Assembly: GCF_016919725.2 (NCBI RefSeq)
Contig: NZ_JAJERH010000006.1
Coordinates: 62,001-126,000, forward strand
DNA from: Virgibacillus sp. AGTR
Lineage (GTDB): Bacteria > Bacillota > Bacilli > Bacillales > Amphibacillaceae
Direction: 5' to 3'
Length of the DNA stretch: 64,000 nucleotides
The notes under the pieces are model-generated. The model was given only the letters and a program-made list of their open reading frames with translations, searched no databases and had not been told where the DNA came from. Each line of letters opens with the position of its first letter. The first letter of the stretch is position 1. Below are positions 19,988 to 28,580 of this stretch, one piece after another. The position numbers were made by a program, and so were the translations under genes.

Positions 19988-21067
19988 TTAAACTTTTTTC
20001 TCCAGCTTATATACATAAGCCAAAATTTCTGCTACCGCCTGAAAGAATTCTTCAGGAATTACATCCCCTATTTCAACTGCTCCATATAGAGATCGTGCTA
20101 AGGGACGATTCTCAACCGTCATTACTTCATTTGTACGAGCTATTTCTTTAATCTTCAACGCCACCTCATCAATCCCTTTAGCTAAAATATATGGCGCTTC
20201 AGCTTTTGCCTCATCATATTTAATAGCAATTGCAAAGTGGGTCGGGTTCGTAATGACTACATCTGCATTGGGCACCTCGCTCATCATTCTGCGTGTAGCC
20301 ATTTGTCTTTGCTTTTCTTTAATTTTCGACTTTATAAGTGGGTCACCTTCAATGTTCTTATATTCATCCTTAACGTCTTGCTTTGACATTTTCATGTTTT
20401 TCTCATAGTCATAACGTTGATAAGCATAATCAAAAACGGCCAAAAATAATAATACGATTATTGCTGTTATTCCCATGACCATCGTAACCTGCCCAAAAAA
20501 ACCAAGTGCATTGTCTACTGTTTTAAAGGACAGCATCATCATATCGTCCTTATATATCCATATCACTGTAAATGTCACAGCGCCAATACAGACAATTTTC
20601 AATAATGACTTAAGAAGTTCAACTAATGCACGTAATGAAAATATACGCTTCGCTCCTTGAATTGGATCGATTTTTTTTAAATCAAACTTTAATGGCTCTG
20701 TTGTAAACAAAAAGCCAATTTGTAAAAAGTTTGAAGCGAAGCCAGCTACAATAGCAATTATCATAAGTGGTGCGAGCATTTTTGATACTTCCATCGCTGC
20801 TCCTGAAAATACTTTATGTACTGTCTCTTCCGTTACATCCCAATGAATAAACTCTGTAAAAGTATGCTCATATAACCTCATCATACTATTCTTCATGGAA
20901 TCGCCGAACACAAAGAGAATGATAAAAGCGAATAAAAGTAGAAAAGCTGTATTAACATCCTGACTTTTGGCTACCTTTCCTTTTTTTCGCTCATCCTGCC
21001 TTTTCTTCGGGGTAGCTTTTTCTGTCTTTTCACCAGCAAAGAATTGTAAATCGAGTTTCAATTGCAA
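19988..21067 (-). CDS. flhB: Flagellar export switch protein FlhB
   Basis: 359 residues with four membrane segments and a cytosolic domain. The autocleavage motif NPTH (Asn274-Pro275), which switches export from hook to filament substrates, is intact. N-terminal KLDLQFFAGEKTEKATPKK is characteristic. The start is probably a TTG at 21067, with GGAGG 8 nt upstream; a GTG at 21076 overlaps that site. A stand-alone FlhB-C-like paralogue lies at 47748. Confidence 0.96.
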   Translation of the reverse strand: MQLKLDLQFFAGEKTEKATPKKRQDERKKGKVAKSQDVNTAFLLLFAFIILFVFGDSMKNSMMRLYEHTFTEFIHWDVTEETVHKVFSGAAMEVSKMLAPLMIIAIVAGFASNFLQIGFLFTTEPLKFDLKKIDPIQGAKRIFSLRALVELLKSLLKIVCIGAVTFTVIWIYKDDMMMLSFKTVDNALGFFGQVTMVMGITAIIVLLFLAVFDYAYQRYDYEKNMKMSKQDVKDEYKNIEGDPLIKSKIKEKQRQMATRRMMSEVPNADVVITNPTHFAIAIKYDEAKAEAPYILAKGIDEVALKIKEIARTNEVMTVENRPLARSLYGAVEIGDVIPEEFFQAVAEILAYVYKLEKKV

Positions 21068-21068
21068 G

Positions 21069-21848
21069 TTAAGCACCTCCGAACAATTGCATTAGGCTGC
21101 GGATTGTAGCAAATAAAATTTCAAACAAGTTCTTCACTAAAACAACATATAAACTCATAAAAAATAACAAGGCAACAAAGCTCACTAAAATTTTCAATGG
21201 TAATCCTACTACAAAAACATTTAACTGAGGCACAGTTCTAGCTATAATACCTAAGGCAACGTCAACAAGAAATAAACAACCTACAATTGGAATTGCAATT
21301 TGAAATGCAATAAGGAACATTTTATTAAATGTATCAATGACAAATGTAACTATATTTTCATTTTGAAATGGGATAAAAGCATCTATTGGTATAAATTGGT
21401 AGCTATTTACAATCCCATCTATTAAAATATGATGACCATTTACCGATAATAAAAAGAGTAAAGCAATAATATAGAAGTACTGTCCTGTTAATGGACTCTG
21501 AGCACCAGTTTGCGGATCAATAACATTGGCTATTGCGAACCCCATCTGAAAATCGATAAATCCGCCTGCAATTTGAACAGCAGATAAGATAATATAGGCT
21601 ATTAATCCGATAAAAAGTCCTACCAAAGCTTCTTTTACGATTAATAACAGATACATTTCATCTACTGGTATGGAAGGTGCATTCACTGTGTAAAACATTA
21701 GAAAAGCCAAGAAGAAACTGAATCCTAGCTTAAACGGTCTCGGAATTGTTCGATAAGAGAACAACGGCATTGTAGCAAAAAAAGCTACTACTCTTACAAG
21801 AATTAACAAAAATACAGGGATACTATTAACATTAATTATTTCTAGCAT
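21069..21848 (-). CDS. fliR: Flagellar export gate protein FliR
   Basis: 259 residues, strongly hydrophobic with about six membrane segments and the FliR/SpaR-family segment GGFIDFQMGFAIANVIDPQ. Part of the FliPQR export gate. The 1-bp gap to the flhB start and 4-bp gap from fliQ show tight packing. Weak AGGG binding site before ATG. Confidence 0.96.
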   Translation of the reverse strand: MLEIINVNSIPVFLLILVRVVAFFATMPLFSYRTIPRPFKLGFSFFLAFLMFYTVNAPSIPVDEMYLLLIVKEALVGLFIGLIAYIILSAVQIAGGFIDFQMGFAIANVIDPQTGAQSPLTGQYFYIIALLFLLSVNGHHILIDGIVNSYQFIPIDAFIPFQNENIVTFVIDTFNKMFLIAFQIAIPIVGCLFLVDVALGIIARTVPQLNVFVVGLPLKILVSFVALLFFMSLYVVLVKNLFEILFATIRSLMQLFGGA

Positions 21849-21852
21849 ACAA

Positions 21853-22122
21853 TTACCCTACAAACTGATTTATATTTTTAAACAATTCGGATGTGAATTC
21901 TACCATTTCTGTAAGCATCCAAGGCCCAAAGAATACAAGACCAACCAGTACTGCCACAATCTTGGGAATAAACGCCAACGTTTGTTCCTGTATCTGTGTT
22001 GTAGCTTGAAAGATACTTACCAGTAATCCAACAGCCAAAGCTAATAATAGCAAAGGACCTGTAACTAATAGAATGGTATAAACACCTTTTTCTGCCAAAG
22101 TTAATACGAACTCACTGCTCAT
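21853..22122 (-). CDS. fliQ: Flagellar export gate protein FliQ
   Basis: 89 residues, two membrane helices in a hairpin, typical FliQ with ISIFQATTQIQEQTLAFIPK-type motif. GGAGG is 10 nt before the ATG, and the bases between (GGAG...CTCC) could fold back on the binding site. Unusually, 134 bp separate it from fliP; a short reading frame in that gap overlaps the fliQ start. Confidence 0.95.
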   Translation of the reverse strand: MSSEFVLTLAEKGVYTILLVTGPLLLLALAVGLLVSIFQATTQIQEQTLAFIPKIVAVLVGLVFFGPWMLTEMVEFTSELFKNINQFVG

Positions 22123-22228
22123 GGGAGCAAAGCCTCCTTAATGCTGAATACAACTCGCAGTATGACTTTAGTTGCAACATTCCAAAGTGGTTTCCAGCAT
22201 GCTCTAATCTAATTATGAAACATTTCAT
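22112..22228 (-). CDS. Possible 38-codon small ORF in the fliP-fliQ gap
   Basis: Begins with an ATG preceded by AGGTGG at 5 nt and ends with TGA inside fliQ, overlapping it by 11 bp. The product would be MKCFIIRLEHAG... ending HEQ, with no recognised family. The ATG lies in a small palindrome (ATGAAATGTTTCAT). It could be a coupling leader for fliQ, a real small protein, or chance. Most fla/che gene pairs overlap or are a few bases apart, so the 134-bp gap itself is odd. Confidence 0.25.
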   Translation of the reverse strand: MKCFIIRLEHAGNHFGMLQLKSYCELYSALRRLCSHEQ

Positions 22229-22256
22229 GAATACCACCTACCAGTCCATCCTAAGA

Positions 22257-22922
22257 TTAGAATCCATCCAACAGTGAGTGGGTAATTAAATACCAGCCAT
22301 CTACAAGAACAAATAATAGAATTTTAAAAGGTAAAGAAATCATTACTGGGGGAAGCATCATCATCCCCATCGACATTAATACACTGGCAACAGCCATATC
22401 AATGATTAAAAATGGAACAAATATCATAAACCCCATTTGAAATGCTGTCTTCAATTCGCTTATTGCAAATGCAGGTACTAATGTTGTCAGTGGAATGTCC
22501 TGAACAGTTTCAGGACGTTCCAATTCTGCATAATTCATAAAAAGCGCTAAATCTTTCTGACGCGTATGCTCCGCCATAAAATCCTTTATGGGTATACTCG
22601 CTTGATCATACGCTTCATCTAACGTAATCTCTTCGGCAAATAATGGTTCTAATGCTTCGTCATACACCTCATTGAAAACTGGAGCCATAATGAAAAACGT
22701 TAAAAATAACGCAAGTCCAATTAGTACTTGATTTGGTGGCATTTGCTGTGTCGCCAATGACGTACGAACAAATGACAACACAATAATTATTCTAGTAAAG
22801 CTCGTCATCAAAATTAATATACTTGGTGCTAGTGACAATACAGTTAATAGAAGAATTAATTTAACTGATGTTGAGATATTTGCCGGATCGGAACTGGAAA
22901 ACATATCGATAAATTCATTCAT
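22257..22922 (-). CDS. fliP: Flagellar export gate protein FliP
   Basis: 221 residues with four membrane segments; core of the FliPQR export channel. Signature stretches RIIIVLSFVRTSLATQQMPP and LALFLTFFIMAPVF are present. The start overlaps the fliO stop by 8 bp and has AAGGAAG upstream. Full length and unbroken, so the long gap that follows is not due to truncation. Confidence 0.97.
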   Translation of the reverse strand: MNEFIDMFSSSDPANISTSVKLILLLTVLSLAPSILILMTSFTRIIIVLSFVRTSLATQQMPPNQVLIGLALFLTFFIMAPVFNEVYDEALEPLFAEEITLDEAYDQASIPIKDFMAEHTRQKDLALFMNYAELERPETVQDIPLTTLVPAFAISELKTAFQMGFMIFVPFLIIDMAVASVLMSMGMMMLPPVMISLPFKILLFVLVDGWYLITHSLLDGF

Positions 22923-23577
22923 TCTGATCTTCCTTTTGTTTATACTGTTGGATCAATTGGGTTCTATTTTTTTTTAGTTTATCCAGCTCGTTCACAAAAT
23001 GACCTTTAAAATTCTGTTTCGAATGTATAGAATCTGAATTGGTAGTTTCTTTTGTGGTTACCCGTTGGACGAGAGTTGATAATGGACTATTGGCATCGGT
23101 TGTATTTCTTTTCAACAAATCTTCCATTAATGCTTCATCGTCAATCTCTTGAAGCATTTCTACATTATCTCCAACCCCAATAAGATAGAACTTGCTACCA
23201 ACACGAATAATTTGAATTGACTTGTTTTGCCCAACAGAAATACCGCCAAGGTTTTCTAGTGACTTCACTTGATTAAACAAGGCATTTTTCTTCTTTAAAA
23301 ATTTTAACAGTAAATAGATCAGCCCCAATATGAGTGCTAAAGCAAAAAATAGCTTTATAAAATTAACCCAAAGTGGTTCTGTATCTTCTTCCGTCGATAA
23401 GAGTGTTGATTTCTCCGTGTCTCCATCTTCCGTCGATGACTCTGCTGGTTGCTCGCAATCAGCATTTTTCTCTAAACAATCAGTAACAGATTTGGTTGCT
23501 GCATCTACTTTTATGGAAACAGTAAATGAAAATAGAATAATAGTCAGTAGAATGCAAAACCGTAACGATTTATTCAA
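22915..23577 (-). CDS. fliO: FliO-type flagellar export gate assembly protein
   Basis: 220 residues: an N-terminal signal-like segment (about 5-26), an acidic extracellular loop (about 30-68), a membrane helix (about 72-90) and a cytosolic domain with FLKKKNALFNQVKSLENLGG and KSIQIIRVGSKFYLIGVGD, typical of FliO. It helps FliP assemble. Start is a TTG with a weak binding site. Called fliZ in older Bacillus maps. Confidence 0.9.
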   Translation of the reverse strand: MNKSLRFCILLTIILFSFTVSIKVDAATKSVTDCLEKNADCEQPAESSTEDGDTEKSTLLSTEEDTEPLWVNFIKLFFALALILGLIYLLLKFLKKKNALFNQVKSLENLGGISVGQNKSIQIIRVGSKFYLIGVGDNVEMLQEIDDEALMEDLLKRNTTDANSPLSTLVQRVTTKETTNSDSIHSKQNFKGHFVNELDKLKKNRTQLIQQYKQKEDQNE

Positions 23578-23594
23578 TAGTATTCACTCACTTT

Positions 23595-23957
23595 TTAGTT
23601 CAATGCCTTTTGAATTGCTTCTAAAACACGATCCGCCTGAAATGGTTTAACGATAAAATCTTTAGCTCCTGCTTGGATCGCATCAATAACCATTGCTTGC
23701 TGCCCCATTGCAGAGCACATAATTATTTTCGCTTCAGGATGACTAGCTTGAATTTCCTTTAATGCTGAAATCCCATCTTTTTCAGGCATGGTTATATCCA
23801 TCGTCACAAGATCTGGCATAAGCTCATTATATTTTTCTACCGCCTGTGCACCATCTTGTGCTTCACCTACTACCTCAAACCCATTTTTAGTTAAAATATC
23901 TTTAATCATCATTCGCATGAAAGCTGCATCATCAACAATTAGAATACGGTGTGCCAT
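23595..23957 (-). CDS. cheY: Chemotaxis response regulator CheY
   Basis: Single receiver domain of 120 residues: acidic pocket Asp9/Asp10, phospho-acceptor Asp54 (LVTMDITMPEKDG), the switch region MCSAMGQ and Lys in DFIVKPF. In B. subtilis CheY-P binds FliM and favours smooth swimming. AGGAGG lies 8 nt before the ATG. Sits directly after its phosphatase gene fliY. Confidence 0.98.
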   Translation of the reverse strand: MAHRILIVDDAAFMRMMIKDILTKNGFEVVGEAQDGAQAVEKYNELMPDLVTMDITMPEKDGISALKEIQASHPEAKIIMCSAMGQQAMVIDAIQAGAKDFIVKPFQADRVLEAIQKALN

Positions 23958-23986
23958 TCGTAAATCCTCCTATGTATAATAAGATA

Positions 23987-25114
23987 TTATTTTAATTTCA
24001 TTATTCTATCTGATTGACTAAGTATGTCCGTAACACGAACGCCAAAGTTTTCATCAATAACAACTACTTCTCCAGTAGCAATTAGTTTTTCATTTACTAA
24101 TATATCGACAGGCTCTCCTGCTAACTTGTCTAATTCAATAATTGAACCAGAAGACAAATCCAAAATATCCTTAATTGTTCGTTTTGTCCTCCCAAGCTCT
24201 ACAGTTACCTTAAGCGGGATATCCAAAAGCATATCTAGATTCCGTTGCTCGGTATTATTTAATGCAACCTGGTCAAAGTTGGAAAAATCAGCCTTTTGCA
24301 CTGATTTATGTGCTGAAACAGCATTACCTAAGTATTGCGGTTCCTCTCTTACCTCCTCAGATGAGACGGATTGACTTTGCTTATTTGTAGACATAGGCAC
24401 CTCCACCTGCTCAAGCGCTACAGCTGATTCTTGTTCCGCTGGTTCACTATTTAATAACTGATCAACCAAATTTTTTGCGAATTGAATTGGCATGAGCTGC
24501 ATGATATTAGAATCTATTAAATTACCAACCTTTAATTGGAAGGAAACTTTAACAAAAGGATTCTCATCAAGTACTGCTTCTGACTGATTGTCTGGATTTT
24601 CTAGATGAATCGTTGGTGGTGATATATCTACCTTCTTATTAAAGACCGTTGACATACTAGTTGCTGCAGCACCCATCATCTGATTCATTGCCTCTTGTAC
24701 TGCACTTAAGTGAATTTCATTTAATTCTTCTGATGGTTTTGTACCGTCTCCACCAAGCATGATATCGGAAATGATGGCAGCATCCTCGGCCTTGATCACA
24801 AACACATTTCTACCCGTAAACCCTTCTATATAGTTAACCTGAACGCTTACTGGTTCAAATGTAAAGGCCTCTAATTCCTTTTGTTCCATGACAGAAACTT
24901 TCGGTGTTGTTATTTCTACCTTTTGATTTAATAATGTCGATAAAGTCGTAGCAGAGCTTCCAAATGAAATATTGCCAATTTCTCCCAACGTATCCTCTTC
25001 AATTGTTGATAGATGATCATTGGTAGGGTTTTTCTCTACTTCTTCATCTTCATCAGAACTAACTTTTAATAATGCATCTATTTCATCTTGAGAAAGCATC
25101 CCGTCATTCGCCAT
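23987..25114 (-). CDS. fliY: Flagellar switch protein and CheY-P phosphatase FliY
   Basis: 375 residues: an N-terminal CheY-P-binding peptide (GMLSQDEIDALL), a CheC-like phosphatase domain with two active sites (EEDTLGEIGNISFG and LSAVQEAMNQMMGAA), a variable linker, and a FliN-type C-terminal domain (LLDIPLKVTVELGRTK to the end). Replaces FliN in this lineage. The start overlaps fliM by 11 bp. Confidence 0.96.
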   Translation of the reverse strand: MANDGMLSQDEIDALLKVSSDEDEEVEKNPTNDHLSTIEEDTLGEIGNISFGSSATTLSTLLNQKVEITTPKVSVMEQKELEAFTFEPVSVQVNYIEGFTGRNVFVIKAEDAAIISDIMLGGDGTKPSEELNEIHLSAVQEAMNQMMGAAATSMSTVFNKKVDISPPTIHLENPDNQSEAVLDENPFVKVSFQLKVGNLIDSNIMQLMPIQFAKNLVDQLLNSEPAEQESAVALEQVEVPMSTNKQSQSVSSEEVREEPQYLGNAVSAHKSVQKADFSNFDQVALNNTEQRNLDMLLDIPLKVTVELGRTKRTIKDILDLSSGSIIELDKLAGEPVDILVNEKLIATGEVVVIDENFGVRVTDILSQSDRIMKLK

Positions 25115-26102
25115 GTTCGTTCCCCCCTTTAAATTCTTCCATTATTTGAACAGACATTTTATTTTTATATTTACCAGGCTGTACATAGAATTTTGGCGCA
25201 TCATTTACCGCCAATATTAGCGGGCTTTCTATTGTATTATCCAACCCGATAACATCATCTTTATTTAAGTTCAGAAATTGCTCAATTGAAATTGTAGATT
25301 CTCCTAATAGTGCTTTTACTTCAATTTGTGCTTGTTGTAAGTTCTTTGTTAACTTTTCATATGCATCTACGTCTCTTTCTTTACTAGATGTTTGCATCCA
25401 GTAATGTACCGAAAGCTTTGAAATAATTGGTTCAAGCACAATATGAGGTATACAAATATTAATCATGCCACTTTCTTCACCAATTGTTGTATTCAGTGAA
25501 ACAACCACAACCGTTTCATTAGGTGATACCATCTGCAAAAATTGTGGATTGACTTCAAAATCTTCTAATACTGGATCAATATCTACAATGGTAGCCCACG
25601 CCTCTTGAAGATTGGTAATTGCCTTTTCAAATAACTGTGTCATTAGAATTGTTTCGATTTCCGTTAAGTTTTCTACTTTATTAACTCCACTTCCCATACC
25701 GCCCAATGTTCGATCAAGCATGGCATAAGCAATATTTGGGTTAACTTCCATTACTAGTCTACCTTCTAAGGGTTCGACACTATATGTATTAAGAATAGTC
25801 ATTTTTGGAACAGAACGAATAAATTCTTCATAAGGAATCTGATCCACTGACGCAACAGTAATATTGATGTACGTCCTTAATTGTGCTGAAAAAAAGGTAG
25901 TTAATAGTCGTGCATAATTTTCATGAATTCGCGATATACTGCGGATTTGATCCTTGGAAAATCGTAATGCTCGTTTAAAATCATATACTCGAACTTTCTT
26001 TTCTTTATCTTCTTTTTTTAATTCCTCCGCATCCATTTCACCTGAAGTAATTGCGGATAATAGGGCATCAATCTCATTTTGAGAAAGAACTTCATCTACC
26101 AA
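25104..26102 (-). CDS. fliM: Flagellar motor switch protein FliM
   Basis: 332 residues: N-terminal CheY-P-binding motif VLSQNEIDALL, middle CheC-like domain without phosphatase residues (CIPHIVLEPIISKLSVHYW), and a C-terminal SpoA/FliN-like domain. Forms the middle of the C ring between FliG and FliY. Start is a TTG with GGAGGTG upstream. Together with FliG and FliY makes the rotor switch. Confidence 0.97.
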   Translation of the reverse strand: MVDEVLSQNEIDALLSAITSGEMDAEELKKEDKEKKVRVYDFKRALRFSKDQIRSISRIHENYARLLTTFFSAQLRTYINITVASVDQIPYEEFIRSVPKMTILNTYSVEPLEGRLVMEVNPNIAYAMLDRTLGGMGSGVNKVENLTEIETILMTQLFEKAITNLQEAWATIVDIDPVLEDFEVNPQFLQMVSPNETVVVVSLNTTIGEESGMINICIPHIVLEPIISKLSVHYWMQTSSKERDVDAYEKLTKNLQQAQIEVKALLGESTISIEQFLNLNKDDVIGLDNTIESPLILAVNDAPKFYVQPGKYKNKMSVQIMEEFKGGNEHGE

Positions 26103-26140
26103 GTATATTCACCTCCATCGTGGAGTCCTAAATAAATTAT

Positions 26141-26560
26141 TTATTGTAAGATTTTGCTTATCGTATATACATCTGTGATTTTTCCAGTTGTCATTACTTC
26201 ATTTAACTTTGTTTTAACAACTTCTTCTAAATCACCTAAGCCACTCTTGAAATCTTCTTCCTGCATTGTAGCCAATTCTTTGATTAAAATGTTTTTTAAT
26301 TGAAAATCCCGCTTACTAATTTCTTCTTTAGCTTCCTTCCTATTCGTAATCACTTGAAACTGAATACGAACAAAACTTCCATCCTCTAAATCTGTTGTTA
26401 TTTCAGGTGTTTCATAAGAAAATTCTTCGATCTTATCAATAGATGCTGCAGATCCCTTTTGATCATCCGCGTTCATATTCCATACCACTACAAATGCAGC
26501 TATTCCCACAATCGCCAATACCGCCAATGAAGAGATCATTGTTTTCATTAAACTACTCAT
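26141..26560 (-). CDS. fliL: Flagellar basal body-associated protein FliL
   Basis: 139 residues with one N-terminal membrane segment (about 8-27) and an extracellular domain matching FliL ([34 protein letters not shown]). FliL-family proteins support stator function. The start overlaps swrD by 8 bp, coupling the two. Confidence 0.93.
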   Translation of the reverse strand: MSSLMKTMISSLAVLAIVGIAAFVVVWNMNADDQKGSAASIDKIEEFSYETPEITTDLEDGSFVRIQFQVITNRKEAKEEISKRDFQLKNILIKELATMQEEDFKSGLGDLEEVVKTKLNEVMTTGKITDVYTISKILQ

Positions 26561-26771
26561 CGTCTTTCTTTACCTCCCTTTGTGCTCTTTGTATACCAAT
26601 TTGTTGATAATAGGCCATTACTAATTGAAGTACTTCCGCATGAGAGTTTTTTACTACTAATTTCTTACCATTTGTTAAGGTGATCGTTGTATCTGGAAAT
26701 TCTTGAACCTGTTCAATCAGGATCGCATTTAAAGTAAATGGTTCGCCATTTAATCGAGTTAAAGAAATCAT
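26553..26771 (-). CDS. swrD: SwrD (YlzI, FlbD family) motor-power protein
   Basis: 72 residues, single FlbD domain: [20 protein letters not shown], then [16 protein letters not shown]. In B. subtilis SwrD raises flagellar torque and is needed for swarming. No Shine-Dalgarno sequence lies at normal spacing; a GGGGG stretch is 34 nt upstream and a perfect hairpin fills the interval, leaving about 11 unpaired bases. Overlaps fliL. Confidence 0.92.
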   Translation of the reverse strand: MISLTRLNGEPFTLNAILIEQVQEFPDTTITLTNGKKLVVKNSHAEVLQLVMAYYQQIGIQRAQREVKKDDE

Positions 26772-26780
26772 TATTTAGGC

Positions 26781-26803
26781 GGGAGTGTGTTTATCACACT
26801 CCC
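26781..26803 (-). promoter_or_regulatory. Hairpin between Shine-Dalgarno-like sequence and swrD start
   Basis: GGGAGTGTG and CACACTCCC form a perfect 9-bp, GC-rich stem with a 5-nt loop. It begins two bases after AAGGGGG (26806-26812) and ends 9 bases before the swrD ATG. No T-run follows, so it is not a terminator. Folding would bring the GGGGG to a workable distance from the ATG. Confidence 0.6.
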
Positions 26804-26813
26804 TACCCCCTTA

Positions 26814-27605
26814 CTATCGTTTTAGATTTACTAGTTCCTGGAGTATTTCATCTGATGTTGTTATTATTCGAGTATTCGCTTGGAAACCACGTTGTGCTGT
26901 AATCATTTCCGTGAATTCTTCCGATAAATCAACGTTTGACATTTCGAGTGCGCCACTTACAATCGACGCTGTACCATCTGTTTCAGGAGTAACAATTCCA
27001 TTTAACCCGGCATTTTCCGTATTTAAGAAAAGATTACTTCCCGCTTTTTCTAAACCTGCTGGATTAGCAAAGCTTGCTAAACCGATTTGACCAGCGGTCT
27101 CTGTGTCCCCATCTTCATTTGTATAAGTTACGGTACCATCTGATTCAATACTAAAGCTTTTTGCATCGTCTGGAATATTTATCTTTTCGTTATTAACATC
27201 TTGTAAATACAATCCATCTGAATTAACAATGTCACCATTCGTATCCAAGTAAAAATTACCTGCCCGCGTGTAATACGTCGTTCCATTACCTTCTAAAACG
27301 AACATTCCATCTCCCTCTAAAGCAAGATCTAATGCTCTAGTAGTTGATTGCCTAAACCCTTGTGAATGGATGTTGTCAATTGAACCGAGTTGCGAACCTA
27401 AACCTACCTGAGCTGGGTTTACACCACCGCGACCAGCAGTTGGTCCTTGAGCACCAGAAGTAGTCTGACTCATCATGTCTTGGAAAGTTACTCTTCCTTT
27501 TTTAAATCCAGATGTATTTACATTAGCAATATTATTACCTATTACATCTAGCTTTGTTTGGAATCCTTTCATGCCTGATATTCCTGCATACATTGAACGT
27601 AACAT
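26814..27605 (-). CDS. flgE: Flagellar hook protein FlgE (short Bacillus type)
   Basis: 263 residues, as in B. subtilis FlgE (formerly annotated FlgG). N-terminal rod/hook motif MYAGISGMKGFQTKLDVIGN followed by ANVNTSGFKK; C-terminal SGALEMSNVDLSEEFTEMI and AQRGFQANTRIIT coiled-coil partner. Position after flgD and the hook-operon gene supports hook rather than distal rod, although FlgG-like similarity is inherent. GGGG precedes the ATG. Confidence 0.93.
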   Translation of the reverse strand: MLRSMYAGISGMKGFQTKLDVIGNNIANVNTSGFKKGRVTFQDMMSQTTSGAQGPTAGRGGVNPAQVGLGSQLGSIDNIHSQGFRQSTTRALDLALEGDGMFVLEGNGTTYYTRAGNFYLDTNGDIVNSDGLYLQDVNNEKINIPDDAKSFSIESDGTVTYTNEDGDTETAGQIGLASFANPAGLEKAGSNLFLNTENAGLNGIVTPETDGTASIVSGALEMSNVDLSEEFTEMITAQRGFQANTRIITTSDEILQELVNLKR

Positions 27606-27689
27606 AGTTCATTTCCCCTTTTTGGTTATCAATTTATTGGCTGCTTCTATCATTCAACAGCTGATGGCCTCCCTAAAAAGGGTCCAGCC

Positions 27690-28079
27690 TTATTTCTCAA
27701 TCAAAATCGTTCCATTAATATTCGTAAATATCCGACTTGTGGCTTCTTTTCGATCCATCGCAGTAACAACTGTATTGTTTTTCGTACTTATAAGTAATGC
27801 TGCATTATCCAAAACAACAAGCGAGTCAGTAATTCCTTTTTGCTTTGCCTCCGCCATTTTGCTTTCAATGACTTGCCATTGGTGCTTATCGATATGAATA
27901 TTTCGTTCCTGTAAACGCTCCGTAGCATGTTTACTAACTTTGAGCTCTTTTAAGCCCAATTCAGATGTTAATAAATCCTTAAAGCTCGCCCTGTTTACTT
28001 GGTTATTTGGATGTTTAGCACCAGGAATCTGTAAAGCCTGCTGGGGCAACTGATGAATCCGGTGATCTATATTATTCAC
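27690..28079 (-). CDS. Flagellar operon protein of the TIGR02530 type
   Basis: 129 residues, conserved between flgD and flgE in many Bacillaceae and Clostridia. Recognised by the SFKDLLTSELGLKELKVSKH region, ATERLQERNI, and LVVLDNAALLISTKNNTVVTAMDR. Biochemical role not established; possibly a hook-assembly regulator. I take a GTG at 28079, with GGAGG 9 nt upstream, giving 8 bp overlap with flgD; upstream in-frame codons are inside flgD. Confidence 0.85.
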   Translation of the reverse strand: MNNIDHRIHQLPQQALQIPGAKHPNNQVNRASFKDLLTSELGLKELKVSKHATERLQERNIHIDKHQWQVIESKMAEAKQKGITDSLVVLDNAALLISTKNNTVVTAMDRKEATSRIFTNINGTILIEK

Positions 28080-28569
28080 TTTCTTCATCCTCCGGATTTT
28101 CTGGATCAGTTGGATCCTCTCCATTATTTTCACTACTATCTGGATTACTTACTTGAATAGCTGCATCTGCATAGATCTTTTCCCCATTTTCTAACTCTAA
28201 AATTGCCCAACCATCCTTTTGACTAACAGCTATTACTTTACTTGTTTCGATATCTAGCTTTTCACCAGTTTCTTCATCATAAGCTTGGTAGGTTACTTCT
28301 TTTCCAATCATATGGCTATATTTAATTACTGGTGAGACAAGCTGACTTTGTACGAGTGTATCGATGGAATTAGTCATATTCATCATTTGCTCTAATGAAC
28401 TGAACTCCGCCATTTGCGAGATAAATTCTCGATCATCCATCGGATTTGTTGGATCCTGACTTTGTAATTGTGTCATTAATATTTTCAAAAATTCATCCTT
28501 ACCTAATTCAGGGCTTGGCGATCTACTAGGTTGATTAGACAAGTATAATGATGGATCTATCTTTGTCAT
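28072..28569 (-). CDS. flgD: Hook-capping/assembly protein FlgD
   Basis: 165 residues. The N-terminal FlgD motif LGKDEFLKILMTQLQSQDPT and NPMDDREFISQMAEFSSLEQ is clear, followed by the hook-scaffold beta domain. It is shorter than enterobacterial FlgD and ends in an unusually acidic tail of about 20 residues rich in Glu, Asp, Asn and Pro. AGGAGG precedes the ATG. Confidence 0.95.
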   Translation of the reverse strand: MTKIDPSLYLSNQPSRSPSPELGKDEFLKILMTQLQSQDPTNPMDDREFISQMAEFSSLEQMMNMTNSIDTLVQSQLVSPVIKYSHMIGKEVTYQAYDEETGEKLDIETSKVIAVSQKDGWAILELENGEKIYADAAIQVSNPDSSENNGEDPTDPENPEDEESE

Positions 28570-28580
28570 ATAAACACCTC

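Noticed and set aside
19532-20089. 185-codon plus-strand frame
   Set aside because: Antisense to flhA and the end of flhB, with Thr/Asn/Ile-rich content typical of shadow frames; no start signals.
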